From positions 1 through 64,000 of the forward strand of contig JAEWTL010000039.1 of assembly GCA_023459495.1 (NCBI GenBank): DNA of 64,000 nt, written 5' to 3'. Shown in pieces: positions 52,600-61,456 of this stretch. The DNA comes from Bacillota bacterium. GTDB lineage: Bacteria > Bacillota > Clostridia > Christensenellales > SZUA-584. The notes below the pieces were generated by a model. That model was not told the origin of the DNA. It saw only the letters and a program-made list of their open reading frames with translations, and searched no databases. How positions within the stretch are numbered: position 1 is the first letter of the stretch; each line of letters starts with the position of its first letter. Made by a program: the position numbers and the translations under genes.

Positions 52600-52628
52600 A
52601 TTTTACCACAAGCTTTTGCTTTGCGTAA
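52600..52628 (-). promoter_or_regulatory. Predicted promoter of the second fucosidase operon
   Basis: On the minus strand TAAAAT (52600-52605) lies 17 bases from TTACGC (52623-52628). The -35 match is weak, as expected for a promoter activated by the AraC regulator of the operon. Confidence 0.4.
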
Positions 52629-52676
52629 TGGATGGGTTTGATGCAAAATAGGAAATTTATTACCATGCAATAAAAG

Positions 52677-52715
52677 ACGCGGGCCCCCACAAGCAGAATT
52701 GTGTATAGCCCGCGT
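52677..52715 (-). terminator. Two-part hairpin, possible terminator
   Basis: An 8 bp stem (52677-52684 with 52708-52715) encloses a 5 bp CACAA/TTGTG stem. On the minus strand it is followed by CTTTTATT. It would end transcription arriving from the methyltransferase gene and the hairpin element to its right, protecting the fucosidase promoter. Confidence 0.5.
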
Positions 52716-52742
52716 TACTAATCTGTCTAAAAAAATAGGAAA

Positions 52743-53020
52743 ATGGCTGAACCAACCTCAGCCTTCAGGCTGCTGACAACGGCATCTCTTGGAGGCTCTG
52801 CCTCCGAACCATCACCCCACAAAGCTGCGCTTTGCAGGGACCCCGAGCCACCGCTTAAGGGATGCATCCCTTAAGAATCCCGTCAAGGGAATGCCTTTTT
52901 TAAAGGCATTCTCCACGTGTCTTTTCCTTCTTTTCTTCAAGAAAAGAAGCAGGTGTACGAGGGCAGCGCCCTCGCGAAAGGTTTGTCATCAAGCTGATGG
53001 CTGAACCAATTTTAGCCTTC
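52743..53020. repeat. Multi-hairpin non-coding element flanked by direct repeats
   Basis: Within 278 bases at least six near-perfect hairpins follow one another: 52759-52772, 52791-52805 (GGAGGC/GCCTCC), 52820-52834 (CAAAGC/GCTTTG), 52854-52875 (a perfect 22-base palindrome), 52889-52911 (10 bp stem), 52927-52949 (11 bp stem with one-base spacer) and 52958-52974 (7 bp stem). Most loops are three bases. The block is flanked by a 13 bp direct repeat ATGGCTGAACCAA (52743-52755 and 52997-53009) that extends imperfectly to 24 bases, and its inner ends are imperfect inverted repeats (GCTGCTGACAAC against GCTTGATGACAAAC). No frame crosses it. It looks like a small non-autonomous mobile or palindromic repeat rather than a terminator cluster. 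Confidence 0.75.
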
Positions 53021-53530
53021 GTTCTGTGCAATTTTTTCGATATCCAGCAGGCGCTGTTTTAGCGGCAGGCCACCGGCATATCCGGTCAGCGAACCATCCG
53101 CCCCAACCACCCTGTGACAAGGAATCATGATCCAGATGGGATTTTTGCTGTTCGCCAGCCCCACGGCGCGGCAGGCCTTCGGCCGTCCGATGCGCTCCGC
53201 GATCTGCCTGTAGCTTCTTGTCTGGCCATATGGAATCTCCTGCAATGCTGCCCATACCTGCTGCTGAAACTCCGTTCCTTCGGGACGTAGCGGAACCGTG
53301 AATTCAGTCCGCTTACCCGCGAAGTATTCTTCCAGTTGGGCCATGGCCATATCCGCCAGCGAGCTCTGCCTATAATCTATCGCCACAGCAAATTCTCCAA
53401 AACTGATTTTCGTAACCGCTTCGCCGTCCACCGCAATCACGACTTTGCCGAGGCTGGTCTGGTAAACCGAGGATACGCTCCCTGTAGACGCGCAGGCTAC
53501 GCCTGCATTTTGTTTTTCTTTCGACTCCAT
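53012..53530 (-). CDS. ogt: Methylated-DNA--protein-cysteine methyltransferase
   Basis: A 172-residue DNA repair protein that removes alkyl groups from O6-alkylguanine by transfer to its own Cys. The active site IPCHRVV (Cys138) and the helix-turn-helix with the arginine finger, RSYRQIAERIGRPKACRAVG region (shown as IAERIGRPKACRAVG), are present, as is the FQQQVWAALQEIPYG segment. The ATG at 53530 has AAGGAGAAG upstream. Its last codons and stop lie inside the right-hand direct repeat of the hairpin element, so that insertion may have reshaped the extreme C-terminus. Confidence 0.93.
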   Translation of the reverse strand: MESKEKQNAGVACASTGSVSSVYQTSLGKVVIAVDGEAVTKISFGEFAVAIDYRQSSLADMAMAQLEEYFAGKRTEFTVPLRPEGTEFQQQVWAALQEIPYGQTRSYRQIAERIGRPKACRAVGLANSKNPIWIMIPCHRVVGADGSLTGYAGGLPLKQRLLDIEKIAQNEG

Positions 53531-53554
53531 TTGTACTTCTCCTTATGCTCCGGC

Positions 53555-54670
53555 TTACCGCCGCTCAGGATTTTCACCCTTCCTTCTCAGCATGTTCCGC
53601 ATAGATATCTTCGCGAGCTCGGTGATGGTACTGAATACAAACTTCTTGACCTCAGGATCGATATTCTTCACGGCGGAAAGAATAGCGACTGCGTTCTTCG
53701 TCCAGCCGTCCGACAGATCGTTGAACGTATCCGCCTTTGTGCTCTCCAGCACATCAAACAGTACATCGATAATGCGCTTTCGTTTTTCATCGGACAGCGT
53801 CGCAAGCCACTCGTTCAGCGACTTGTTGCGGATCAGCGCGCCGTTGCTGATGCTGCCCGCGTAGACGAAATCGTTGTTTTCGATGTTCCATGTAAATGGG
53901 TCGTGCTGCATGATACCATGTTGGGAGCTCTCCACCACCGAATAGTGGTCGTACTGCTGCAGCAGCATGCCCACCAGCGATTCCTCAGGCAGCGTGGTGT
54001 GGATGCGTTCCTGTATCCGCGCAAACTCCAGGCTGCTGAAGATGCTCTCCTTGAAGCCCGGTCCGTCGTGGTTGTATGCGCCAAGGATGCGTTTTTGCAC
54101 CGCCAGGTCGCAATTGATCGCAGCATAGACCGCGAGGTTACCTCCCTTAGAATGACCTCCCACCCGGAGTTGCATGCGTCGAGGCAGACGCTTGGCAGCA
54201 CCGTTCAGGTAAGCGGCGGCGTCCTCCTGCGACGGAACCGGGCTGATATACGCCATGTTGAAATCTTCCTTCCAGCCCACGAGTGTGGCGTCCGTTCCGC
54301 GGTATGCGACATAGGCCGTGCCGTCCTCCAGCAGCATCGTGACCGCTGCAAACTGCTTCTCGGCAGCCGGGTCGGTGTTGCTGACGTAATCACAGAGGTG
54401 TGTATTGCGAAAGCGTGGGCTGGCAGCCAGCGCACACAGAAACCGCAGGGTGTCGGCCCGGTCGCGCATGTCGAGGAACATTGAGTTATACATCTCCGCC
54501 TTCAACAGCTCTGGCAGGCGCACGGGCTTGGGCCTCTTTCCCGACAAGGGAACGATGCCATCCATGCGCACATACGCCAGCTTAGAAAGCACAAGGCTGT
54601 CCACAGCGGTGAAGCCGCGTTTTGCAAATGTGTCCATGGCGGTTTCCACATAACCGATGATGTTCTGCAT
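53555..54670 (-). CDS. DUF2974/Mbeg1-like alpha/beta hydrolase
   Basis: A 371-residue cytoplasmic protein with a lipase-like nucleophile elbow GGHSKGGNLAVYAA, preceded by VAYRGTDATLVGWKEDFNM and followed by NHDGPGF and YDHYSVVESS. This combination is characteristic of the Mbeg1-like (DUF2974) family, whose substrate is not known. ATG at 54670 has GGGGGAA upstream and is preferred to one 24 bases further up. It stands 48 bases after the macrodomain gene and 24 before the repair gene, so the three are probably co-transcribed. Confidence 0.85.
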   Translation of the reverse strand: MQNIIGYVETAMDTFAKRGFTAVDSLVLSKLAYVRMDGIVPLSGKRPKPVRLPELLKAEMYNSMFLDMRDRADTLRFLCALAASPRFRNTHLCDYVSNTDPAAEKQFAAVTMLLEDGTAYVAYRGTDATLVGWKEDFNMAYISPVPSQEDAAAYLNGAAKRLPRRMQLRVGGHSKGGNLAVYAAINCDLAVQKRILGAYNHDGPGFKESIFSSLEFARIQERIHTTLPEESLVGMLLQQYDHYSVVESSQHGIMQHDPFTWNIENNDFVYAGSISNGALIRNKSLNEWLATLSDEKRKRIIDVLFDVLESTKADTFNDLSDGWTKNAVAILSAVKNIDPEVKKFVFSTITELAKISMRNMLRRKGENPERR

Positions 54671-54718
54671 ACTATTCCCCCTGATAATATACACCCCTGC
54701 AACGGGGCTGGCTCTTGA

Positions 54719-55228
54719 CTATTTTCGCTGCGGAGAGGACAGTTCTTCGCCCAGCCGGGCAGTCTCGTCGTCGAACGCGACCAGATAGACCATCATATCG
54801 TGGTCTTCAAGGAATTCTTTGATGGCGGATATGGCGACCTGCATTGCCTGCTTCTTGGGGTAGCCGTATATACCGGATGAGATCAGCGGAAACGCCACGG
54901 TCTCGCAGTCGTTCCGTTCCGCGAGGTGCAACGAATTGAGGTAGCAGCTTTTCAGCAGCCGCTCCTCCCCCGCATTGCCGCCTCGCCATATCGGCCCGGC
55001 GGTGTGGATGACAAATTTTGCGGGCAGGTTGAAGGCGTTCGTGATTACCGCTTCACCCGCTTCACATCGGCCAATGGCGTCACACGCCGCCTGCATCTGT
55101 TTTGCGCCTGCCGCGGCGAATATCGCGCCGCATACGCCGCCGCCCTGCTGCAGCGCGGTGTTGGCCGCATTGACGACCGCATCCACACTCATCTTCGTGA
55201 TATCGTTGCGTACGATCTGAAACGGCAT
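54719..55228 (-). CDS. Macrodomain protein, probable O-acetyl-ADP-ribose deacetylase type
   Basis: A single 169-residue macrodomain. The N-terminal NDITKMSVDAVVNAANTAL, QGGGVCGAIFAAAG (ribose-binding loop), FVIHTAGPIW and the glycine loop FPLISSGIYGYP are all in place. Such proteins hydrolyse O-acetyl-ADP-ribose or remove ADP-ribose from proteins and are linked to stress and NAD metabolism. ATG at 55228 has AGGAGGGG upstream. It is divergent from the helicase gene. Confidence 0.92.
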   Translation of the reverse strand: MPFQIVRNDITKMSVDAVVNAANTALQQGGGVCGAIFAAAGAKQMQAACDAIGRCEAGEAVITNAFNLPAKFVIHTAGPIWRGGNAGEERLLKSCYLNSLHLAERNDCETVAFPLISSGIYGYPKKQAMQVAISAIKEFLEDHDMMVYLVAFDDETARLGEELSSPQRK

Positions 55229-55387
55229 CCGTTCACCCCTCCTGTACCGGCATCATTTTACCATAAACATCCGGCGCTGTCATGAGGCGCGACGCGGGTT
55301 CCCGGCCTTTTTTTCGTACAAATGTTCCGGTACAATTATGCGTGGGAATATTGCATAATGGGAAGTATGGAAAAAGGCGGTGAAAGC

Positions 55388-57538
55388 ATGGACGATATAC
55401 TCTCCGGGCTCAACGAACAGCAGCAGGAGGCGGTGACTGCGACTGAGGGCTATGTGCGCGTGATCGCGGGCGCAGGCTCCGGCAAGACGCGCGCGCTCTC
55501 ACACCGGTTCGCTTACCTCGTGCAGGAGGTCGGTATCCTGCCCTCTGCCATTCTGTGCGTGACCTTTACCAACAAATCCGCAAACGAGATGCGTCAGCGT
55601 ATCCGTCGGCTGACGGGCGATAACGACACGGGCTACATCAGCACGTTCCACAGCTTCTGTGTCACCGTACTACAGGAAGACAGCCATGCCGTGCAGTACC
55701 CCAAGAGCTTTCTGGTGCTGGATAACTCCGACATCGATAAGATGCTCTCCATTGTCTACGAGGAACGCGGGCTCACGCTGCGCCACAAAACCTTCGCGCA
55801 GGCGCGGGATATGATCGAGATATACAAGCTTCAAAAGGAACCCGATTACTACGAGCATATGATCGCGATGTCACTGGATCGGCTGCGCGAGATCTATATG
55901 GACGCGGAGGACCCGGACGACATCATCTTCCGCGGCTACCTCTATCAGCAGAAAAAGTGCTTCGGCCTCGACTACAACGACCTCATCAAGTACGTGCTGC
56001 ATATCTTCACCATTGACGAGGGCATCCGCCAGAAATGGCAGCAACGCCTCGAATACGTGATGGTGGACGAGTTTCAGGATATCGACCAGCTCCAATATGA
56101 CCTGATGAAGGCGCTCACCGCCTATCACAAGAACCTGTTCATCGTGGGCGACCCGGACCAGACGATCTACACATGGCGCGGCGCAAGCGTGAAGTTCATT
56201 CTCGATTTCGACCGGGAATTCCCCGCAAGCACTGTAATGATGAACACCAATTATCGCTCGACGCCGCAGATACTCGCCGTGGCCAACGCCCTGATCACTG
56301 CCAACCACAACCGGGTGCCCAAGAACTTAGGCCCCACGCTACCGGATGGGCCGCCGGTCGTCTATCATCACGCGCGGACCACCGAGGCTGAGGCGCGCTG
56401 GATTGCCGGGCGTATCCGCGAACTGGAAGCATCGGGCGCACAGCTGGGCGATATCACCATACTGTACCGCGGGCATTACGTATCGCGTCCGCTCGAGGAA
56501 GTGTTCTTAAAGGAGCAGCTTCCCTACCGCATATACAGCGGCGTACCGTTCTTCTCGCGCATGGAAGTCAAGGATGCATTGTCCTACCTCCGTCTGATCG
56601 CCTATCGGGATGACCTTTCGTTTCTGCGCGTCGCCAATCTGCCCAAGCGCAATCTCGGCGAGCGCCGCATGCGCTTTCTGCAGAGCTACGCCGCACAGCA
56701 TGGCTGTACGCTCTATTCGGCGCTGGAGCACACCATCGAAGACGACATCTTTAAGAACACCGGTGCTAAGAAGCTGCTCTCCATGATCGAACGTTTTGGC
56801 ACAAGCTATGCCGAGATGCCAGTATCGGAACTGCTCTCCGCTGTGTTGGATGCGAGCGGCTACGAGGAGATGCTGCGCACCGAGGGCAGTCAGGAGCGGC
56901 TGGACAACCTTGCGGAGCTCAAGCAGGCGACGCATGAATACGAGGTGTCCTGCGGCGAGGAGAGTACACTGGAGAGCTACCTCTCCCACATTGCGCTCAT
57001 GACCAACCAGGATGCGGACGCAGGCAAAAACGCGGTCAAGATGATGACTGTACACGCCGCCAAGGGTCTGGAGTTCCCTCACGTCTTCCTATGCGGCATG
57101 TCGGAGAGCGTGTTCCCCTCCAAGAAGACCGCCACCGCCGAGGGCATGGAGGAGGAACGGCGGCTGGCGTTCGTCGCCGTCACACGGGCGCGGCAGACGC
57201 TGTGCCTCTCTGACGCGGAAGGACGTAACCCGGACGGTTCGTTCCGCGTACCCTCGCGTTTTATCATGGGCATTGACAGAAAGCTGCTGGAATACACCGC
57301 CGAGCTGCCGGACAGCTTAGTGCGCGAGGCCGAATGGCGTATCCGCGGCAGCGAGGCCACGCTGGCTCAGGCCGGAACCGCGCCGCGCTTCCAGGTGGGC
57401 GACCGTGTGCTGCACGCCATCATGGGCGCGGGACAGGTGATCGGCATAGACGAGGAGAAGTCAGTGTATACGATCCAGTTCGATGCAATCCTCACGCCGC
57501 GAAACATCAGCTTCAAGGCGAAGCTGGAGAAGGCGTAG
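55388..57538 (+). CDS. UvrD/PcrA-type superfamily 1 DNA helicase
   Basis: A 716-residue 3-prime to 5-prime DNA helicase. Q motif (GLNEQQQEAV), Walker A (IAGAGSGKTRAL), motif Ia (VTFTNKSANEMRQRI), DEFQDID (motif II), GDPDQTIYTWRGA (motif III), NYRST (motif IV), MTVHAAKGLEFPHVFLCG (motif V) and VAVTRAR (motif VI) appear in order. A C-terminal Tudor-like segment, FQVGDRVLHAIMGAGQVIGI, matches the RNA polymerase-binding region of PcrA. ATG at 55388 (MDDILSGLNEQQ) is chosen by comparison; further in-frame ATGs exist upstream (55358, 55367). Roles are DNA repair and removal of stalled complexes. Confidence 0.93.
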   Translation: MDDILSGLNEQQQEAVTATEGYVRVIAGAGSGKTRALSHRFAYLVQEVGILPSAILCVTFTNKSANEMRQRIRRLTGDNDTGYISTFHSFCVTVLQEDSHAVQYPKSFLVLDNSDIDKMLSIVYEERGLTLRHKTFAQARDMIEIYKLQKEPDYYEHMIAMSLDRLREIYMDAEDPDDIIFRGYLYQQKKCFGLDYNDLIKYVLHIFTIDEGIRQKWQQRLEYVMVDEFQDIDQLQYDLMKALTAYHKNLFIVGDPDQTIYTWRGASVKFILDFDREFPASTVMMNTNYRSTPQILAVANALITANHNRVPKNLGPTLPDGPPVVYHHARTTEAEARWIAGRIRELEASGAQLGDITILYRGHYVSRPLEEVFLKEQLPYRIYSGVPFFSRMEVKDALSYLRLIAYRDDLSFLRVANLPKRNLGERRMRFLQSYAAQHGCTLYSALEHTIEDDIFKNTGAKKLLSMIERFGTSYAEMPVSELLSAVLDASGYEEMLRTEGSQERLDNLAELKQATHEYEVSCGEESTLESYLSHIALMTNQDADAGKNAVKMMTVHAAKGLEFPHVFLCGMSESVFPSKKTATAEGMEEERRLAFVAVTRARQTLCLSDAEGRNPDGSFRVPSRFIMGIDRKLLEYTAELPDSLVREAEWRIRGSEATLAQAGTAPRFQVGDRVLHAIMGAGQVIGIDEEKSVYTIQFDAILTPRNISFKAKLEKA

Positions 57539-57557
57539 CCACGTTTGCCGAAATATG

Positions 57558-57585
57558 TTGAATAATGTTACCTCTGTGCTAAAAT
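57558..57585 (+). promoter_or_regulatory. Predicted promoter of the GPH transporter operon
   Basis: TTGAAT (57558-57563) is 16 bases from TAAAAT (57580-57585). The leader to the ATG at 57631 is about 40 bases. Confidence 0.5.
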
Positions 57586-57630
57586 AGAATCAACATCATT
57601 CCCGACAACATCATACGCTGAGGTGACGCT

Positions 57631-58971
57631 ATGCAAACCATCGGTACAGGGCGCAAGATACTATACGGTGCGGGCGACATCATGGGTACGACAGCCTTTA
57701 CGATCACGGCAACGTTCCTGCTGTTTTATTTTACCGAGGTCATGGGCATCCCCGCTTTTCTGTCCGGGTTGATTATCTTCCTCGGCAGCTTTTGGGACGC
57801 AGTAACCGACCCGCTTGCGGGATATCTTTCCGATAAAACGCGGACCCGGCTGGGCCGCAGACGCCCCTACTTTCTGTCCATGGCGCTGCCCATCGGTATC
57901 ACGTTTGTACTCATTTTCGCTGTACCGGTCGGCATGGCACTGGTATGGAAGTTCGTACTCTGCACGTTGGCTTACCTCGCGTTCATGACGACCAGCACCT
58001 TCTATATGGTACCGTATCTCGCATACGGCATGGAAATTGAGCGCAGCTATGACGGGCGTACCTCAGTCACGGCATGGTGCATGCTGTTCTCCATCGCCTT
58101 TGGTCTGGTCGCTTTGGTTGTGCCCCCAATGATATGGAACTCGGCTTCCGTGGTCTCCAAGGGGTATCTCACCATGGCGCTCATCTTTGCCGTACCGATC
58201 ACGATTTCCCCGCTGTTTCCGTTCTTTGCATGGCGAGAGCCTACAAACCTGCCCGTACATGAAAGCCACTTTTTGGAGGACTTCAAGAATGCGCTGAAAA
58301 GCCGGCATTTCCGTCAGAGCGCTGCGATCTATATCACATCCTGGGTGGGCATCGGCGCAGTGGAAGCGGTGCTGCTCTATTACTTCAAATACGTCATCGA
58401 CCTGTACGAGGAATTCTCGCTGGTTGCAGGCGTCATGTTCGGAGTGGCGATTCTGGCCTTGCCGCTTTGGGTGTTCTTAAGCAAAAAGCTCGATAAGCGC
58501 AAGGCGTACATCATCGGCGCAGTGGGATTTGCCGTACTGCTGTCCGCGCTGCTGCTGCCCTCACCCACTGTGCTGACGCTGCTCTGGGTACTCGTCCCCC
58601 TGCTCGGCGTGGCACTTTCCTCACTGCACGTCATGCCCACCGCGATACTGCCCGAAGCCATCGAGGCCACGTCTTCCGGCAAAAGCGGTGAAGGAGCGCA
58701 CTACGGGATACTTACGTTTATTCATAAGACGCTGAACGGGCTGGCGATCTGGGCAATTTCGGCCATTTTAGGGCTGGCAGGATTCATTCCCTCCGAAGAG
58801 AACGTATTTGTCACACAGCCACAGTCCGCCATCAATGCAATCCATATCATCATCGCAGCGGTGCCTGCCGTGCTGCTGGCATTCGGCATTGTCGCCGCTG
58901 CCCGGTTCAGCATCGGGCGCCAAGGTTTGCAGGAACGCGCGGATACCGCCAAAGGAGGCCAGGCAGAATGA
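57631..58971 (+). CDS. GPH-family (MelB-type) cation:sugar symporter
   Basis: A 446-residue membrane protein with twelve predicted membrane segments. The N-terminal KILYGAGDIMGT and the cytoplasmic loop DAVTDPLAGYLSDKTRTRLGRRRPY are signatures of glycoside-pentoside-hexuronide symporters; Asp in DAVTDP is the cation-site residue of MelB. The substrate is probably a glycoside, but no hydrolase gene is adjacent. Its stop overlaps the next start (ATGA), so a link with the acetyltransferase-like protein is implied. Confidence 0.9.
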   Translation: MQTIGTGRKILYGAGDIMGTTAFTITATFLLFYFTEVMGIPAFLSGLIIFLGSFWDAVTDPLAGYLSDKTRTRLGRRRPYFLSMALPIGITFVLIFAVPVGMALVWKFVLCTLAYLAFMTTSTFYMVPYLAYGMEIERSYDGRTSVTAWCMLFSIAFGLVALVVPPMIWNSASVVSKGYLTMALIFAVPITISPLFPFFAWREPTNLPVHESHFLEDFKNALKSRHFRQSAAIYITSWVGIGAVEAVLLYYFKYVIDLYEEFSLVAGVMFGVAILALPLWVFLSKKLDKRKAYIIGAVGFAVLLSALLLPSPTVLTLLWVLVPLLGVALSSLHVMPTAILPEAIEATSSGKSGEGAHYGILTFIHKTLNGLAIWAISAILGLAGFIPSEENVFVTQPQSAINAIHIIIAAVPAVLLAFGIVAAARFSIGRQGLQERADTAKGGQAE

Positions 58972-60083
58972 GCGTTACCGTACGTCGTATCGGCAAAAAT
59001 GAGATGGGCAAATTCCTTCGCCTGCCGTTTCGGCTTTACAAGAATGATTCTAACTGGGTGCCGCCTTTGTTCTCCGAAATGCGCGCAATGCTCGATACGG
59101 ATAAGAACCACTTTCTGCGCAGCAGCGCACCCGCGTATTTCATGGCATTCCGGGGCCGAAAAGCGGTCGCGCGCGTACTGGCGGGATACCATGTGCCCAT
59201 GTCGGAAAAGACCGGCGTGCCTAACGGCTACTTTGCGCTGTTTGCTGCCGAGGATGAGGAGAGCGGTCTGGCCGTAATGGAAGCTGCCGCTGCTTACTGT
59301 AAGTCCTTGGGTGCGACGCGTTTCTTCGGCCCGCAATCCCCCACCGACGGCGAGGAGGAGCGTGCGCTGCTCATCGAAGGTTTTGGATTCCCACCTGTTC
59401 TATACACAGCTTATAACCCCGAATGGTATCGGAATGTATTTGAGAAGTTCGGCATGGCGAAGTTCAACGACCTGCTGGCCTTCCTCCTCGAAGCCGACAA
59501 GCTGCCGCTGGACCGGTTCCGCCGCATTGTGCACTTTGCCGAGCAGCGGTATGGTTTTCACGCGGACCGAATCGACTTCAGCCATTTGGGCAATGAACTG
59601 CGCGACATCCAACAGGTACTGAGCGGTGCAGCTTTGGATGACTGGGATTCAGGCGTGCCCACCTGGGAGCTCATTGAGCAGACAGCGGGTGCGATGAAAT
59701 CCATGGCCGACCCCGATTTCGTCTATATCGTGCGCACCAACGAAGGCCGACCCATCGCCTTTGTTGTGAGCATTCCCAACTACAACGAGGCGCTGATCCA
59801 CATGAACGGGCGAATGCTGCCGTTCGGCATCATCAAGTTTTTATACTGGCGCAAGCGCATCAGCAGCCTGCGTATCCTCATGCAGTTCAGCGTCAAAGAC
59901 TTCGAAGGTAAAGGTGCGGTGTCGTCCGCCTATCTCGCCATCATGGAAAAGGCCATTGAAAAAGGCTACCGCTGGGGCGAAGCATCGACAATCGGCGAAG
60001 AGAACATTCGCTCCCTGCAGGCCGTGGAAGGCGCGGGCGGACGGGTTTACCGGCGCTTCCGCTGGTACGAGAAAGCGCTTTAA
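58968..60083 (+). CDS. YghO-like GNAT-fold N-acyltransferase
   Basis: A 371-residue protein with the typical opening RLPFRLYKNDSNWVPPL and the FFGPQSPTDGEEERALLIEGF segment of the YghO family, a two-lobed GNAT-related group of unknown function. The C-terminal lobe (GKGAVSSAYLAIMEKAIEKGY then ENIRSLQAVEGAGGRVYRRFRWYEK) carries the acetyl-CoA-binding-like turn and ends as GNAT proteins do. It overlaps the transporter gene by four bases. The acceptor is unknown. Confidence 0.85.
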   Translation: MSVTVRRIGKNEMGKFLRLPFRLYKNDSNWVPPLFSEMRAMLDTDKNHFLRSSAPAYFMAFRGRKAVARVLAGYHVPMSEKTGVPNGYFALFAAEDEESGLAVMEAAAAYCKSLGATRFFGPQSPTDGEEERALLIEGFGFPPVLYTAYNPEWYRNVFEKFGMAKFNDLLAFLLEADKLPLDRFRRIVHFAEQRYGFHADRIDFSHLGNELRDIQQVLSGAALDDWDSGVPTWELIEQTAGAMKSMADPDFVYIVRTNEGRPIAFVVSIPNYNEALIHMNGRMLPFGIIKFLYWRKRISSLRILMQFSVKDFEGKGAVSSAYLAIMEKAIEKGYRWGEASTIGEENIRSLQAVEGAGGRVYRRFRWYEKAL

Positions 60084-60117
60084 ATTATTCTGTCGGTTCA
60101 TGTCATAATTGAAGTGC

Positions 60118-60142
60118 AAAGATCCCGGCGAAACCGATCTTT
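60118..60142 (+). terminator. Hairpin after the acyltransferase gene
   Basis: AAAGAT/ATCTTT arms enclose a CGG-N5-CCG stem 35 bases after the stop codon. There is no clear T tract, so efficiency is doubtful; the next hairpin may serve both strands. Confidence 0.35.
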
Positions 60143-60187
60143 CAGACTGTCGATAAACTTTAAAAAGCTGGCTTTTGAGGTCGTATA

Positions 60188-60240
60188 AAAAACAGGCCGG
60201 ATGGATGCAGACAGCGTTTCATTCGGCCTTGCTTTTACAA
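60188..60240 (-). terminator. Rho-independent terminator of the GntR-controlled operon
   Basis: A 10 bp stem with one G-T pair (60195-60204 with 60231-60240) is followed on the minus strand by six T residues (60188-60193). It lies 20 bases after the stop of the DUF3887 lipoprotein gene and converges with the transcript from the left. Confidence 0.75.
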
Positions 60241-60260
60241 TTCAGTTCCAGCGGATCATC

Positions 60261-60692
60261 TCATTCGCCGCGCAGCTTGGGCGAGTTGAAGAACAGACCA
60301 TCGACCACTTTATTGTCATCTTCGCCGCTGAACGTAACCGTGACCAACACATCGTCTTCCTCATCCGTGTACTTTGCCTTATAAACCACAATCGTATACA
60401 CAACATCATTTTGCTTCGAGTCTGCCGCCTGATAGAATGTCTTGCTTTCATAGGTTCCGATGGCTGCCGAAAGCTGTTCCACCATCGCGGCAAACGCTGT
60501 TTCGTCGATGGCGGTTTTCATCGTGTCGCTGAAGTCGCGGCTGAACATCGCGTAGTCATTCTGATTCAACCCCTGCAGCAGGTTCTCCGCCATATCGTTT
60601 GCATACGGTACATCAGTCTCTTTAATGCCGCAGCCCGCAAGCAGCGCCGCCAGAGCAAGCACTGCAGCCAGTACGCTAAATCCCTTTTTCAT
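60261..60692 (-). CDS. DUF3887-like lipoprotein
   Basis: A 143-residue lipoprotein: signal peptide with lipobox LLAGC (Cys21), then a single domain with LLQGLNQNDYAMFSRDFSDTM and FYQAADSKQNDVVYTIVVYKAKY, matching the DUF3887 family of small secreted Firmicutes proteins with an NTF2-like fold. Function is unknown. The gene overlaps the 3-prime end of the YhfC-type gene by 17 bases, so it belongs to the same operon as a membrane protease and a stress-type regulator. Confidence 0.88.
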   Translation of the reverse strand: MKKGFSVLAAVLALAALLAGCGIKETDVPYANDMAENLLQGLNQNDYAMFSRDFSDTMKTAIDETAFAAMVEQLSAAIGTYESKTFYQAADSKQNDVVYTIVVYKAKYTDEEDDVLVTVTFSGEDDNKVVDGLFFNSPKLRGE

Positions 60693-61443
60693 TGATAAAC
60701 CCTCCTTCTATATTTTGAAATTGTTTTCCCAGCAGTTTCTTAAACCGCACCGTAATCAGTATAAGCGGTACAGTAAGTGCTGCAAGTATGCCCTCAGTTG
60801 CCCATACGTCAAGAGAAACACCTGCTATCTGCAGCAGCGGTGTGGCAGCATCCACAACCATATGCGCTACAATTGCCAGCAGCACATAAAGCGCTTTGCG
60901 CTCTTTCACTGCATAGAAGACCAGCATCGTAAATCCGATGTGCATCGCTACAGCCAACATGCGCTCTACCCCGCCCACAAGAAAATACGATGCAGGCGTA
61001 GAGATTAAAACTGCAGGCATCTGCCCGATTAGCGACTGGACAAACGCCACCGCATAGTTGATACCCACCAGCCAGAATGCCTCCACCCCGCCGTGTCCAA
61101 GGCCGAATACAAAGGCGTTATCCCAGTCCAGCAGGCCGGGCTTGCGCAGCAGCTGGATGCCCGCAAAGCGCCCCACTTCTTCGAACAGGCCTGCGGTAAA
61201 TGCCAGCAGCAGTACGTACAGCACCGGCTGAGACAATGTAAACAAGGGGAACCACGCTGCCGTCTGCATCCACTGCAGCAGCGGAATTCGGGTCAGGATC
61301 TGGAACACCGTGAATACTGCCGCGCCGATCAGGAACGAGCGCCATTTTGCGCCACGCTTTCTGATGAAGATGATCGCAAGCACGGTAGGCGCAAACAGGC
61401 AGACCAGTGCGCTTAAAGCCATAAATACCAAAGACCAAGTCAT
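60676..61443 (-). CDS. YhfC-family intramembrane protease (CAAX-protease-like)
   Basis: A 255-residue membrane protein with about eight membrane segments. The conserved motifs of the YhfC branch of the CPBP family are present: AGLFEEVGRF (EExxR), GLGHGGVEAF (H), MHIGFTML and VAHMVVDA. These residues would form the metal or catalytic site in the membrane. Relatives are linked to bacteriocin processing or immunity, but the substrate here is not known. ATG at 61443 has GGAGGAT upstream. Confidence 0.88.
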   Translation of the reverse strand: MTWSLVFMALSALVCLFAPTVLAIIFIRKRGAKWRSFLIGAAVFTVFQILTRIPLLQWMQTAAWFPLFTLSQPVLYVLLLAFTAGLFEEVGRFAGIQLLRKPGLLDWDNAFVFGLGHGGVEAFWLVGINYAVAFVQSLIGQMPAVLISTPASYFLVGGVERMLAVAMHIGFTMLVFYAVKERKALYVLLAIVAHMVVDAATPLLQIAGVSLDVWATEGILAALTVPLILITVRFKKLLGKQFQNIEGGFINEKGI

Positions 61444-61456
61444 GTAGTATCCTCCT

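Noticed and set aside
52791..52974. Array of transcription terminators
   Set aside because: The stems lack T tracts and there are far too many for one gene end; a repeat element explains them better.
53336..54484. Open frame on the plus strand across the methyltransferase and DUF2974 genes
   Set aside because: It spans two real genes and the gap between them on the opposite strand, which is typical of a chance frame.
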